From the NCBI RefSeq assembly GCF_900106015.1, contig NZ_LT629797.1, forward strand, positions 2,480,001-2,544,000: 64,000 nucleotides of DNA. The letters run 5' to 3'. Under the pieces are notes generated by a model that ran no database searches, had not been told where the DNA came from, and saw nothing but the letters and a program-made list of their open reading frames with translations. Source of the stretch: Pseudomonas sihuiensis (lineage in GTDB: Bacteria; Pseudomonadota; Gammaproteobacteria; Pseudomonadales; Pseudomonadaceae). The position numbers and the translations under genes are program-made. How positions within the stretch are numbered: position 1 is the first letter of the stretch; every line of letters starts with the position of its first letter. Positions 30,470 through 38,973 of the stretch are shown piece after piece.

Positions 30470-30712
30470 TCATGCGTTGTTGATTGGACAATGCCCCGCA
30501 GCCTGCTCCAGCCAGGCTGGCAAATCTCGTCGTTTGACACCCTCGCGCTGCGCATGGCCCAGCTGTTCAAGCATGTATTGACGTTTGCGCTCATCGCCCT
30601 CGGCAAATGAAAGCGCCAGATCGCGATCACTCCATTGGCGAATACGGCGAAACAGCCACCAGTGAAAGTACAGGCCGGCAGCGGTGGTGACGACGATAAT
30701 GAAATAGTCCAT
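30470..30712 (-). CDS. Small membrane-anchored protein of unknown function (80 aa)
   Basis: An excellent AGGAGG lies before the ATG at 30712. The first ~17 residues (MDYFIIVVTTAAGLYFHWWL) form one membrane helix; the rest is a charged cytoplasmic helix region (RDLALSFAEGDERKRQYMLE) ending HCPINNA. It looks like a conserved Pseudomonas small protein, but I cannot name a family. The gene is divergent from the DUF488 gene. Confidence 0.75.
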   Translation of the reverse strand: MDYFIIVVTTAAGLYFHWWLFRRIRQWSDRDLALSFAEGDERKRQYMLEQLGHAQREGVKRRDLPAWLEQAAGHCPINNA

Positions 30713-30794
30713 GGTGAATCCTCCTTTCACCACGCTAATCGAGCCCATACGCAGCGCCAAGTGCGGCATTGCCGCAGGCTATGGAGGCCACTCG

Positions 30795-31199
30795 ATGATC
30801 CGTTGCAAGCGGGTTTATCTCGATGCCCAGGCCGGCGACGGCCAACGCATACTGGTCGACCGACTATGGCCAAGGGGCCTGTCCAGGGACGCCTTGGCGT
30901 TCGATGAATGGCTACCCGAAGTCGCGCCATCTATCGAACTACGCAAGGCCTTCGCTCACCGCGTCGAAGCCTTCGATGATTTCAGTGCGGCCTATCGCCG
31001 TGAGCTGGCGGGTCACCCCGAACATTGGCAGCGACTGCTGCATTGGGCGGCGAGCGGCACGTTGACGCTGCTCTACGCCGCACGCGATGAGGAACACAAC
31101 AACGCGCGAGTTCTGGCGGAGTTCCTCGAGGATGAGCTACAGCGATGCGACTCGCCCAGTTCACCTGTGTGCTACCAGAGCGAATTCGACGGCAATTGA
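30795..31199 (+). CDS. DUF488-family protein (134 aa)
   Basis: The DUF488 pattern is clear: KRVYLDAQAGDGQRILVDRLWPRGLSRD, then DEWLPEVAPSIELRKAF and the end TLLYAARDEEHNNARVLAEFL. These small proteins have a ribonuclease-like/SAM-like fold and no established role. The Arg-Leu-Trp-Pro-Arg-Gly core is intact. GGAGG lies seven bases before the ATG. Family length is about 115-120; here a 10-residue C-terminal tail is added. Confidence 0.9.
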   Translation: MIRCKRVYLDAQAGDGQRILVDRLWPRGLSRDALAFDEWLPEVAPSIELRKAFAHRVEAFDDFSAAYRRELAGHPEHWQRLLHWAASGTLTLLYAARDEEHNNARVLAEFLEDELQRCDSPSSPVCYQSEFDGN

Positions 31200-31270
31200 G
31201 CGCACTGACGTCGCCGCGATGCTGCCTGGCCAGGCTCAGACCCGCCCCCCCGGAACGGGTCGGATAGCAG

Positions 31271-32293
31271 CTAGGTGCGATAGAGCAGGCTCTCCGCCAG
31301 ATAGTCGGCGACTCGCGCCGGGGAACGTTTTTCAGCCTGAGCATGGGCGTAGACCTCGGTCAGACGCCGGCTGATCTGCGCCAGATGTGCGGTGATCGCC
31401 GGCAACTCCTCACCACGATGACGCAGTGCCACGTAGATCAGCCCTCCGGCATTGAGCACGTAATCCGGTGCGTAGAGAATCCCGCGAGCTTCCAGCTGGT
31501 CGGCCACTTCGGGGCTGGCCAGCTGATTGTTGGCAGCCCCTGCCACCGCTGCGCAGCGCAGATGGGCGACCGTCTGTGCATTCAGCACACCACCCAGGCC
31601 ACAGGGCGCGAGAATGTCGCAGGGCGTGGTGAGCAGCGCATCGCTGGCAATCGGATGCGCCCCCAGTTGCTCGACGGCCAGTTGCACACGCCCGGCATCG
31701 AGGTCGCTGACCAGCAGTTCGACGCCAGCAGCATGCAGCGCTTCGGCCAGGGCGAAGCCGACATTGCCCAGGCCCTGAATGGCGACCCGCAGTCCCTCCA
31801 GATCATCGCTGCCAAGACGCGCCTGGGCGGTGGCGCGAATGCCCGCGAATACCCCCAAGGCGGTGTGCGGTGACGGATCACCCTCGCTGGTCGTGCTGGT
31901 TGCGTGATTGGTGTACTGGGCGATGCAGTCCATATCGGCACTGGAGGTGCCGCTGTCGATGGCGGTGATGTAACGTCCATTGAGGGTTTCGATAAAACGC
32001 CCGAAGGCCTCGAACAGCGCGGCCCGGCTCTGCAGATGCGGCGGACGGATGATCACCGCCTTGCCGCCACCGTGATCGATACCGGCCAGCGCTGCCTTGT
32101 AACTCATACCCTGAGCCAGACGGATGGCATCGCCAATGGCGCTCTGTTCATCGGCATAGGGCAGGTAACGACAGCCGCCGAGTGCTGGCCCGAAGCGGGT
32201 GTTGTGAATGGCGATAACGGCCTTGAGACCGCTGGCCGGATCCTCGGCCAGGTGCAGGGCCTCGAGGCGGGCGGCTTCCATCATGCTGAACAT
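31271..32293 (-). CDS. ldh: Leucine dehydrogenase (Glu/Leu/Phe/Val dehydrogenase, 340 aa)
   Basis: The substrate domain has FGPALGGCRYLPY and the catalytic lysines MSYKAALAG (Lys66) and HGGGKAVI (Lys78). The NAD domain has VAIQGLGNVGFALAEAL (GxGxxG) with an acidic residue after the next strand (SDLDAGR), typical of NAD preference. The enzyme oxidatively deaminates branched-chain amino acids to 2-oxo acids. P. aeruginosa has a close relative (PA3418). GGGAG lies nine bases before the ATG. Confidence 0.92.
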   Translation of the reverse strand: MFSMMEAARLEALHLAEDPASGLKAVIAIHNTRFGPALGGCRYLPYADEQSAIGDAIRLAQGMSYKAALAGIDHGGGKAVIIRPPHLQSRAALFEAFGRFIETLNGRYITAIDSGTSSADMDCIAQYTNHATSTTSEGDPSPHTALGVFAGIRATAQARLGSDDLEGLRVAIQGLGNVGFALAEALHAAGVELLVSDLDAGRVQLAVEQLGAHPIASDALLTTPCDILAPCGLGGVLNAQTVAHLRCAAVAGAANNQLASPEVADQLEARGILYAPDYVLNAGGLIYVALRHRGEELPAITAHLAQISRRLTEVYAHAQAEKRSPARVADYLAESLLYRT

Positions 32294-32393
32294 GGGCGAG
32301 CTCCCGATCGGACTTCAGGCCTCAGTATAGGAGAGCCACACTGGACGACGATCTTGTCAGGGGCTACAAAAGCACAATCCAGTGGAGAATGCG

Positions 32394-33197
32394 ATGAACC
32401 CACGCCAAGCCTGCCTGCAGTGCCTGCAACGCGATCCACCCGCCCTGTTCGAGGCGGCGCTGTGGATCGCCGCCGAACACGATGATCAGCTCCAGCCCGC
32501 GCAGATCATGAGCGACCTGCACAGCCTGTTACTACAGGTCAGCGCTGGACTACCCGCCCTGCCCGCTCGCGAACTGGCCCAGCCGCTGCTGCGCCGACTG
32601 GCCGAGCTCGATTATCAAGAAGACGACGAAGGCGTGACGCGACCGCGCCATGCCCTGCCGCATGAAGTACTACGCCGCCGACGCGGCCAGCCGCTGACCC
32701 TGGCATTGATTGCGCTGGAAGTGGCGCGCCGCCTGGACATTCCACTACAGGGCGTGAATTTCCCTGGTCATTTCATGCTCCGTGTACCTGGCGCCGATCA
32801 CCTGCTCGACCCTTGCGGTGGGCGCCGCCTGTACACCCGCGACTGCCGTGACCAGCTCTATCGCCAACTGGGCCCGGATGTCGAACTCAGCGCTGTGCAC
32901 CTGCAGACAGCCGACGCTACCGACATGCTGCGACGCCTGTCGCGCAATCTGCGCCTGCTGCATATGCAGCACGATGCCCCGGAAGCAGCCCTCAAGGATG
33001 CCGAGCGTGTCCTGCAACTCGGCCCGCCGAACCTGGTCGATCACCTGGCTCGCGCGGATGTCTATCGGCAACTGGATTGCCCTCAGGGTGAGCGCTATGA
33101 CCTTGAGCACGCGCTGCTGTTCTGTGAGGACGAGGGTCTGCGCCTGCAGTTGAGCCAGCGCTTGCGCAGCCTGGCACGTGCGCCAGCGATGCATTGA
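32394..33197 (+). CDS. SirB1-family protein (transglutaminase-like fold plus TPR, 267 aa)
   Basis: The middle carries the SirB1/transglutaminase-like core: LPHEVLRRRRGQPLTLALIALEVARRLDIPLQGVNFPGHFMLRV, with Gly-His-Phe in the position of the papain-like histidine. The usual nucleophile position is not a cysteine here (PLTLALIAL), as in most SirB1 proteins, so it is probably not an active enzyme. The C-terminal ~70 residues are TPR-like (DAPEAALKDAERVLQLGPPN). GGAG lies seven bases before the ATG at 32394. Function in Pseudomonas is unknown. Confidence 0.82.
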   Translation: MNPRQACLQCLQRDPPALFEAALWIAAEHDDQLQPAQIMSDLHSLLLQVSAGLPALPARELAQPLLRRLAELDYQEDDEGVTRPRHALPHEVLRRRRGQPLTLALIALEVARRLDIPLQGVNFPGHFMLRVPGADHLLDPCGGRRLYTRDCRDQLYRQLGPDVELSAVHLQTADATDMLRRLSRNLRLLHMQHDAPEAALKDAERVLQLGPPNLVDHLARADVYRQLDCPQGERYDLEHALLFCEDEGLRLQLSQRLRSLARAPAMH

Positions 33198-33231
33198 CGC
33201 TGCAGATCAGGCGACTTGGACGAGCGAGATA

Positions 33232-33588
33232 TCAGGCAGACGCCGCCAGGCTGTGGAAACTGAAGTAGTAACGCAGCGCGTCGATCATCTCGACGTAGCC
33301 GGCAGGCGGCGCGACCAGAGCGAACCCGGAGTCGTAGATGCCAGGCGTGACATCTTCACGGCACCATTGGCAGTTAGCGGAGAAGTCGATGAAATGCATG
33401 CCATGCTGGCCTGGAATCTTCAGGCGCATGTCGAAGCGCGCGCCCACCAGCATCGGCAACTGACTGATCAGCATCAGACCGTCGAGAGAGACATTGCCGA
33501 TGGAACCCATCGGTTTGTCGGTGATGCGATTGAACACCTTCAGGTAGTAGGGCAACTGATGGCGTTCGATTCGGCGCTGGCTACGCAT
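33232..33588 (-). CDS. PilZ-domain protein (118 aa)
   Basis: A stand-alone PilZ domain, the common cyclic di-GMP receptor. The RxxxR motif is represented by RSQRRIERHQLPYYLKVF near the N-terminus, and the (D/N)xSxxG motif by GNVSLDGLML. Both binding motifs are intact, so it should bind the dinucleotide. Two diguanylate cyclases are encoded in the same window (28.6 and 40.7 kb). The gene is convergent with the SirB1-type gene. From memory a PilZ gene occupies the same neighbourhood in P. aeruginosa (PA4324). Confidence 0.88.
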   Translation of the reverse strand: MRSQRRIERHQLPYYLKVFNRITDKPMGSIGNVSLDGLMLISQLPMLVGARFDMRLKIPGQHGMHFIDFSANCQWCREDVTPGIYDSGFALVAPPAGYVEMIDALRYYFSFHSLAASA

Positions 33589-33647
33589 AGTGGCAAATCG
33601 CTACAAAGGGACTTGAGTATGGCCCTACTACGGCCACTTAACCACCC

Positions 33648-34070
33648 TCAAGAACAGCGTTGGGCTATCCGCTCGCGCAGCTGGCGACGAGCGGTGTCGG
33701 TTTCTTCATCACTGTAGTAGATGCGCTCGCCGCCGGCGCCTTCGCGATAGTAGCGAAAGCCCTCCGGCATCTGCGCCAGGTGTCGGCGCAGATCACGACA
33801 TTCACTGGCCCGCTCTTCGCGCTGCGCAGCTGCTGTCGCTGCAGCCTGCTGTTGCTCTTCACGCCGGGCATTGTAGAAACGCTGACGGCGCTCTTCACGC
33901 TCACGCGTATGTTCGTCGCGCTCGATCACCTGCGGCCTGACCTGCACGGTTTCAGCTCCGGCCACGGGCCTTTGGCCGAAATGCACCCGCCCCTGCTCGT
34001 CTGTCCAGCGATAGATTTCCGCCGTCGCCAGCGTGGGCAGTAGTACAGCGATCAACAACCAGTGACGCAT
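33648..34070 (-). CDS. DUF4124 exported protein (140 aa)
   Basis: A signal peptide (MRHWLLIAVLLPTLATA) is followed at once by the DUF4124 core EIYRWTDEQGRVHFGQRP, a short beta module found in many Pseudomonas periplasmic proteins. The rest is a long charged coiled-coil-like helix rich in Arg and Glu (REEQQQAAATAAAQREERAS) ending LRERIAQRCS. The second of two ATGs is chosen because GGAGG touches the first and is six bases from the second. Function unknown. Confidence 0.88.
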   Translation of the reverse strand: MRHWLLIAVLLPTLATAEIYRWTDEQGRVHFGQRPVAGAETVQVRPQVIERDEHTREREERRQRFYNARREEQQQAAATAAAQREERASECRDLRRHLAQMPEGFRYYREGAGGERIYYSDEETDTARRQLRERIAQRCS

Positions 34071-34144
34071 GTTCATCCTCCGTGAGAGACATACGCCAGC
34101 TTATACCGCACCGCGTCGTCGAGGAACGCCGGACGACCGAAGGC

Positions 34145-34519
34145 TCAGAGTGTGGCCGGACTGACCTTGGCCGCCGGCGCCGGGCTGTGATGCCCCAACT
34201 GCTCCAGCGTCTGCAGACGCGCGCGGGCGCGGTAGGCGTACTCGCTGGCCGGATAGCGCGTGATGATGAACTGGTAGGTCTGCGCGGCATCGACGAACAG
34301 GCTCTCGCGCTCCAAGCATTGACCGCGCAGCAGGGAAATCTCCGGCTGCAGGTAATTGCGTGAGCGGCTCTTGCGCTCGGCCTGCGACAGCTCCAGCGCG
34401 ACACGGGCGCAATCGCCTTCGTTGTAGGCGCGATAGGCGTTGTTCAGATGATGGTCGAGCGAGACACGGGTGCAGCCCGCAGCAACCAGGGCCACGGCCA
34501 GAATGATCAGGGTACGCAT
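34145..34519 (-). CDS. Putative lipoprotein with TPR-like helices (124 aa)
   Basis: A lipoprotein signal (MRTLIILAVALVAAGC, cysteine 16 as lipid site) precedes a helical domain that looks like one or two TPR units (NNAYRAYNEGDCARVALELS; DAAQTYQFIITRYPASEYAYRA). GGAGG lies eight bases before the ATG. It probably forms an operon with the DUF4124 gene 74 bases downstream. Likely an envelope protein; no specific role recognised. Confidence 0.82.
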   Translation of the reverse strand: MRTLIILAVALVAAGCTRVSLDHHLNNAYRAYNEGDCARVALELSQAERKSRSRNYLQPEISLLRGQCLERESLFVDAAQTYQFIITRYPASEYAYRARARLQTLEQLGHHSPAPAAKVSPATL

Positions 34520-34691
34520 GGGCAATTCCTCCAATGAGCAGTGTATCGACAGCCCAGGTAAAAACTGAACAGCGGCAAGCCACGACGGATTTTCTGGCTG
34601 CGCCTTGGCATGACGCCACTGCCTCTCACTTTATCAACGCCAGCGCCACGACCGCTCGTCCTCTCGAACCGGCGCTAAATCCCCGTCTGCG

Positions 34692-34705
34692 CTGACCCAT
34701 ATCAA
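34692..34705 (+). promoter_or_regulatory. ANR/FNR-type box upstream of the universal stress gene
   Basis: CTGACCCATATCAA matches TTGAT-N4-ATCAA at 8 of 10 fixed bases. A -10-like TGTAAT at 34728-34733 would place the transcription start near 34740, which puts the box centre at about -41.5, the standard activating position for ANR. Confidence 0.6.
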
Positions 34706-34764
34706 TGCCGTTCAGCGCAACAGGGTGTGTAATGCAAATACAGACTCCAGGCGAGGACGCTGCC

Positions 34765-35673
34765 ATGAAACTGCAACGACTGTTGGTCGTCATCGACGCC
34801 GAACACCAGCAACAACCCGCCCTGCAACGCGCAGCCGACGTGGCACGCAAGACCGGCGCCGAATTGCACCTGTTGCAGATCGAATACCACCCAAGCCTGG
34901 AAGGAGGCCTGCTGGACAGCCATCTGCTCAACCGCGCCCGTGAAACCATCCTGCGACAAAGCCACGAGGCCCTGCGCGCCAGCGTCGCTCACCTGAGCGA
35001 TGAAGGATTCAAGATCGAAGTGGACGTGCGCTGGGGCAAGCGCCGCCACGAAGAGATCCTTTCCCGCGTCGCGGTGCTGCAACCGGACATCCTGTTCAAA
35101 TCGACTCATCCCAGCAGTGCGCTGCGCCGCCTGTTGTTCAGTGATACCAGCTGGCAGCTGATTCGTCGCAGCCCGGTGCCGCTGTGGCTGGTACACGACG
35201 CCGAACCCCATGGTCAGAGCCTGTGCGCCGCGCTCGACCCACTGCACAGCGCGGACAAACCTGCCGCCCTCGATCATCAGTTGATTGATGCCAGCCAGAC
35301 CCTGCAGGCCGAGCTCGGCTTACAGGCCCAATACCTGCACGCGCAGGCGCCTCTGCCGCGGTCGCTGCTGTTCGACGCCGAGGTAGCGCAGGAATATGAA
35401 GACTACGTGACCCAGTGCAGCCGCGAGCACCGTGAGGCCTTCGACAAGTTGATCGCCCAGCATGCCATCGATAGAGCACAGGCCCACCTGCTGAACGGTT
35501 TTGCCGAGGAAGTCATCCCGCGTTTCGTGCGTGAGCACAATATCGGCCTGCTGGTGATGGGCGCCATCGCCCGCGGCCATCTGGACAGCCTGCTGATCGG
35601 CCACACCGCAGAACGGGTGCTGGAACGTGTCGAGTGCGATCTGCTGGTGATAAAACCGCACGGCAAAGGGTAG
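34765..35673 (+). CDS. Tandem universal stress protein (302 aa)
   Basis: Two USP domains in one chain, UspE-like: the first begins LQRLLVVIDAEHQQQPALQR, and the second ends with NIGLLVMGAIARGHLDSLLIGHTAERVLERVECDLLVIKP, the intact ATP-loop type GxIxRGxxxxxxxGxxAE. The first half lacks that glycine loop (STHPSSALRRLLFSDTSWQL). Related Pseudomonas proteins (PA4328 and others) support survival without oxygen, and an ANR-type box precedes this gene. It lies directly before pykA as in P. aeruginosa. GAGG precedes the ATG at 34765. Confidence 0.92.
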   Translation: MKLQRLLVVIDAEHQQQPALQRAADVARKTGAELHLLQIEYHPSLEGGLLDSHLLNRARETILRQSHEALRASVAHLSDEGFKIEVDVRWGKRRHEEILSRVAVLQPDILFKSTHPSSALRRLLFSDTSWQLIRRSPVPLWLVHDAEPHGQSLCAALDPLHSADKPAALDHQLIDASQTLQAELGLQAQYLHAQAPLPRSLLFDAEVAQEYEDYVTQCSREHREAFDKLIAQHAIDRAQAHLLNGFAEEVIPRFVREHNIGLLVMGAIARGHLDSLLIGHTAERVLERVECDLLVIKPHGKG

Positions 35674-35744
35674 TGCACAGGAACAATGACTACAGCCCGG
35701 CGCCGTAGTAGCCTCCCGGTCATAGTTCACTAGGGAGTTCGTGC

Positions 35745-37196
35745 ATGACCTTTCGCCGCACCAAAATCGTCGCCACCCTGGGCCCGGCCAGCAGCTCGCC
35801 GGAAGTGCTGGAGCAACTGATCCTCGCCGGTCTCGACGTGGCCCGTCTGAACTTCTCCCACGGCACGCCGGACGACCACAAGGCGCGCGCCGCCCTGGTT
35901 CGCGAGCTGGCCGCCAAGCATGGCCGTCATGTTGCCCTGCTCGGCGACCTGCAAGGCCCGAAAATCCGTATCGCCAAATTCGAGAACAAGCGTATCGAGC
36001 TCAAGGACGGCGATCTGTTCCGCCTCTCCTCCAGCCACTCGCGTACGGCCGGCACTCAGGAAGTGGTCGGTATCGACTACCCGGCGCTGATCCAGGACTG
36101 CGATGTCGGTGACGAACTGCTGCTCGACGACGGCCGCGTGGTCATGCGCGTCGAACTCAAGGGCGCGGACGAGCTGCACTGCCGCGTACTGATCGGCGGC
36201 CCGCTGTCGGACAACAAGGGCATCAACCGCCGCGGCGGCGGCCTGACTGCGCCAGCGCTGACCGAAAAAGACAAGGCCGACATCAAGGTCGCCGCCGAGA
36301 TGGACCTGGACTACCTGGCCGTGTCCTTCCCACGTGATGCCGCCGACATGGACTACGCCCGTCGCCTGCTCACCGAAGCCGGCGGTACTGCCTGGCTGGT
36401 GGCCAAGATCGAACGCGCCGAAGCCGTGGCCGATGACGAAACGCTGGACGGCCTGATCCGCGCCAGTGACGCGGTGATGGTCGCCCGCGGCGACCTGGCC
36501 GTGGAAATCGGCGACGCCGAGCTGGTCGGTATCCAGAAGAAGATCATCGCCCACGCCCGTCGCCTGAACAAAGCGGTGATCACCGCCACCCAGATGATGG
36601 AGTCGATGATCCACAGCCCGATGCCGACCCGCGCCGAAGTCTCCGACGTGGCCAACGCCGCGCTGGACTACACCGACGCGGTGATGCTGTCGGCCGAAAG
36701 CGCCGCCGGCGAATACCCGGTCGAAGCCGTGCAGGCCATGGCTCGCGTGTGCCTGGGTGCCGAGAAACACCCGACCAGCAAGCAGTCCAGCCACCGCATC
36801 GGTCGCCAGTTCCAGCGTTGCGACGAGAGCGTGGCCCTGGCAACCATGTACACCGCCAACCACTTCCCCGGCGTCAAGGCCATCATCAGCCTCACCGAGA
36901 GTGGCTATAGCCCGCTGATCATGTCACGCATCCGCTCGTCGATCCCGATCTTCGCCTTTACCCCGCACCGCGAAGCCCAGGCCCGCGTGGCGCTGTTCCG
37001 TGGCGTCTACACCGTGCCGTTCGACCCGGCCTCGCTGCCGGCCAACAAGGTCAGCCAGGCGGCGGTGGACGAGCTGCTCAAGCGCGGCGTGGTCGAGCCG
37101 GGCGACTGGGTAATCCTGACCAAGGGCGACAGCTACCATGGCACCGGCGGCACCAACACCATGAAGATCCTCCACGTCGGCGATCAGATGGTGTGA
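35745..37196 (+). CDS. pykA: Pyruvate kinase PykA (483 aa)
   Basis: Full-length pyruvate kinase: N-terminal RRTKIVATLGPAS, RLNFSHGTPDDH, metal and phosphate residues in LLGDLQGPKIRI, the catalytic lysine region AWLVAKIERAEAV, and MVARGDLAVEIG followed by the ATQMMESMIHSPMPTRAEV signature. It converts phosphoenolpyruvate and ADP to pyruvate and ATP. The N-terminus and length fit the AMP/sugar-phosphate-activated PykA form rather than PykF, by memory of PA4329. A strong terminator follows. Confidence 0.97.
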   Translation: MTFRRTKIVATLGPASSSPEVLEQLILAGLDVARLNFSHGTPDDHKARAALVRELAAKHGRHVALLGDLQGPKIRIAKFENKRIELKDGDLFRLSSSHSRTAGTQEVVGIDYPALIQDCDVGDELLLDDGRVVMRVELKGADELHCRVLIGGPLSDNKGINRRGGGLTAPALTEKDKADIKVAAEMDLDYLAVSFPRDAADMDYARRLLTEAGGTAWLVAKIERAEAVADDETLDGLIRASDAVMVARGDLAVEIGDAELVGIQKKIIAHARRLNKAVITATQMMESMIHSPMPTRAEVSDVANAALDYTDAVMLSAESAAGEYPVEAVQAMARVCLGAEKHPTSKQSSHRIGRQFQRCDESVALATMYTANHFPGVKAIISLTESGYSPLIMSRIRSSIPIFAFTPHREAQARVALFRGVYTVPFDPASLPANKVSQAAVDELLKRGVVEPGDWVILTKGDSYHGTGGTNTMKILHVGDQMV

Positions 37197-37209
37197 TTCA
37201 CCCTTGAAT

Positions 37210-37246
37210 GCAAAAGGCCGCTCATCGAGCGGCCTTTTGCGTTTCA
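37210..37246 (+). terminator. Rho-independent terminator after pykA
   Basis: Fourteen-base perfect arms GCAAAAGGCCGCTC (37210-37223) and complement (37227-37240), three-base loop, then GTTTC. The symmetric A/T ends make it bidirectional; it also faces the convergent ycaC gene. Confidence 0.9.
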
Positions 37247-37257
37247 GCGGTCTCGCT

Positions 37258-37872
37258 TCATTTCTGGTTGTAGCTCTGAATCAGGTTGGCGTAAGCCGGC
37301 AGGTGGCCGCCAAGAATGCCGCCGAACCCTTCGACATCGTTACGCCAGTCACGGTGCAGCTCACCACCGACGCTGAACCAGTTGACCAGTTGGGCGCCGG
37401 CATGGGCCATGCGTGCCAAGGCGGCATCGCGCACAGCAGTGTTGAAGGTGCCGGAAGCGTCCGTCACCACGAAGACGTCATAACCGGCCTCCAGTGCCGA
37501 GAGTGTGGGAAATGCCACGCAAACGTCGGTGACTACACCTGCGATGATCAGTTGCTTGCGCCCTGTGGCTTTGATCGCGTTGACGAAGTCCTCGTTATCC
37601 CAGGCGTTGATCTGCCCCGGGCGAGCGATGTAGGGCGCGTCGGGAAACATGGCCTTGAGTTCCGGCACGATCGGCCCATTGGGGCCCGTCTCGAAGCTGG
37701 TGGTAAGGATGGTCGGTAGCTTGAAGAACTTGGCGATATCCGCCAGCGCCATGACGTTGTTCTTGAACTCGTCGGGCGAATAGTCACGCACCAGCGAGAG
37801 CAGACCCGCCTGATGATCGATCAACAATACGACGGCATCGTCCTTGTCCAAACGCTTGTAAGTGAAAGCCAT
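37258..37872 (-). CDS. ycaC: YcaC-like isochorismatase-family hydrolase (204 aa)
   Basis: Very close to E. coli YcaC: RLDKDDAVVLLIDHQAGLLS, TILTTSFETGPNGPIVPELK, and the cysteine loop IIAGVVTDVCVAFPTLSALE. Asp19 and Cys118 fit the catalytic Asp and Cys of the cysteine-hydrolase superfamily; the place of the usual lysine is Arg84. The natural substrate of YcaC proteins is not known. CAGGAG precedes the ATG. The gene is divergent from a LysR gene (191 bases between), which probably regulates it. Confidence 0.92.
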   Translation of the reverse strand: MAFTYKRLDKDDAVVLLIDHQAGLLSLVRDYSPDEFKNNVMALADIAKFFKLPTILTTSFETGPNGPIVPELKAMFPDAPYIARPGQINAWDNEDFVNAIKATGRKQLIIAGVVTDVCVAFPTLSALEAGYDVFVVTDASGTFNTAVRDAALARMAHAGAQLVNWFSVGGELHRDWRNDVEGFGGILGGHLPAYANLIQSYNQK

Positions 37873-38063
37873 GGGAAAACTCCTGTACGGGTGATGAGGC
37901 TGAACCTCGAGACCATTGCGATCTCGAAGGACGCTCAGCCTAGTGGCCAAGGCCGCAGGCAATCGACCGCGCAGAGGGAAAATAGCTTTTCGAAAAAACC
38001 GAACAAAAATCCTCGACGAAGGCATTACCCTCATCCAATCGAATCGGGGGGAGAATCCCGCAC

Positions 38064-38972
38064 ATGAAGCTTGATCTGCAGGAAATCGAAACCTATCTGC
38101 GGGTGGTGGAACTGGGTGGCGTAAGCCGGACAGCAGAAGATCTGGCGCTATCCAAGTCGGTGATCAGCAAGCGTTTGAGCGATCTGGAACAACGTCTCGG
38201 TAGCAAACTGCTGCACCGCTCGACGCGCAAGGTCACACCGACCGACACCGGCCTGGCTTTCTACCAGCAGGCCAAGCAGGCACTGCTGGAACTGAGCGAA
38301 GCGGCCGAGGCGGCAGCCTTCAATGACAGTGGACTATGCGGGCGCCTGAACATGCTGGCGCCGATGAGTTTCGGCACGCTCTGGCTGGCACCGCTGATCG
38401 CCGAATTCATGCGTCTGCATCCACAGCTGGAGGTCAGCCTATACCTCGAAGATCGCATCAGCGATTTCGAGCGCGAAGGCTATGACCTCTGCATACGGAT
38501 CTCACGCATCGGCGATAGCGCGCTGATCGCCCGCAGGCTCGCCAGCAGCGCCCGGATACTCTGCGCCAGCCCGGAATACCTGCAAAGGCAAGGCACGCCG
38601 GAACATGTCGAAGCGCTGCGTGAACACGACTGCATCGGCTACAGCAACTTCGCCTCACGGCAATTCTGGTCCTTCGAAAACGACGATGAGCAAGGCGAAC
38701 TGGCGAACGTGGCACCACGCGGACGGTTTTCCAGCAACAACGGCGAAGTCATGCGCGAACTGGTGCTGGCCGGCCAGGGCCTGGCGCTGCTGCCAAGCTT
38801 CCTGGTCCACCAGCATCTGAAAGACGGCTCGCTGGTCGAGATTCTGCCTCAGGCGCGGCCCAAGCCTTACTCCATCTATGCCATGTACCCGCGCTCCCGG
38901 CGGGCGTCACGCAAGGTCGTGGCGCTTTGCGAGTTTCTCCAGCAGCGCCTGCTCGAACCGCCTTGGGAATAG
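38064..38972 (+). CDS. LysR-type transcriptional regulator divergent from ycaC (302 aa)
   Basis: Full-length LysR with helix-turn-helix VSRTAEDLALSKSVISKRLSDLE and an effector domain ending VVALCEFLQQRLLEPPWE. The divergent layout with ycaC is the classic arrangement for a LysR regulator and its target. Its stop (38972) is one base from the stop of the convergent enoyl-CoA hydratase gene. Together with ycaC it interrupts an otherwise P. aeruginosa-like gene order. Confidence 0.92.
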   Translation: MKLDLQEIETYLRVVELGGVSRTAEDLALSKSVISKRLSDLEQRLGSKLLHRSTRKVTPTDTGLAFYQQAKQALLELSEAAEAAAFNDSGLCGRLNMLAPMSFGTLWLAPLIAEFMRLHPQLEVSLYLEDRISDFEREGYDLCIRISRIGDSALIARRLASSARILCASPEYLQRQGTPEHVEALREHDCIGYSNFASRQFWSFENDDEQGELANVAPRGRFSSNNGEVMRELVLAGQGLALLPSFLVHQHLKDGSLVEILPQARPKPYSIYAMYPRSRRASRKVVALCEFLQQRLLEPPWE

Positions 38973-38973
38973 A

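Noticed and set aside
31239..31261. Terminator after the DUF488 or leucine dehydrogenase gene
   Set aside because: GACCCG/CGGGTC has an 11-base loop with a C7 run and no T tract; too weak to call.
37873..38063. LysR T-N11-A operator in the ycaC/LysR spacer
   Set aside because: Several loose matches exist; none stands out enough to mark.
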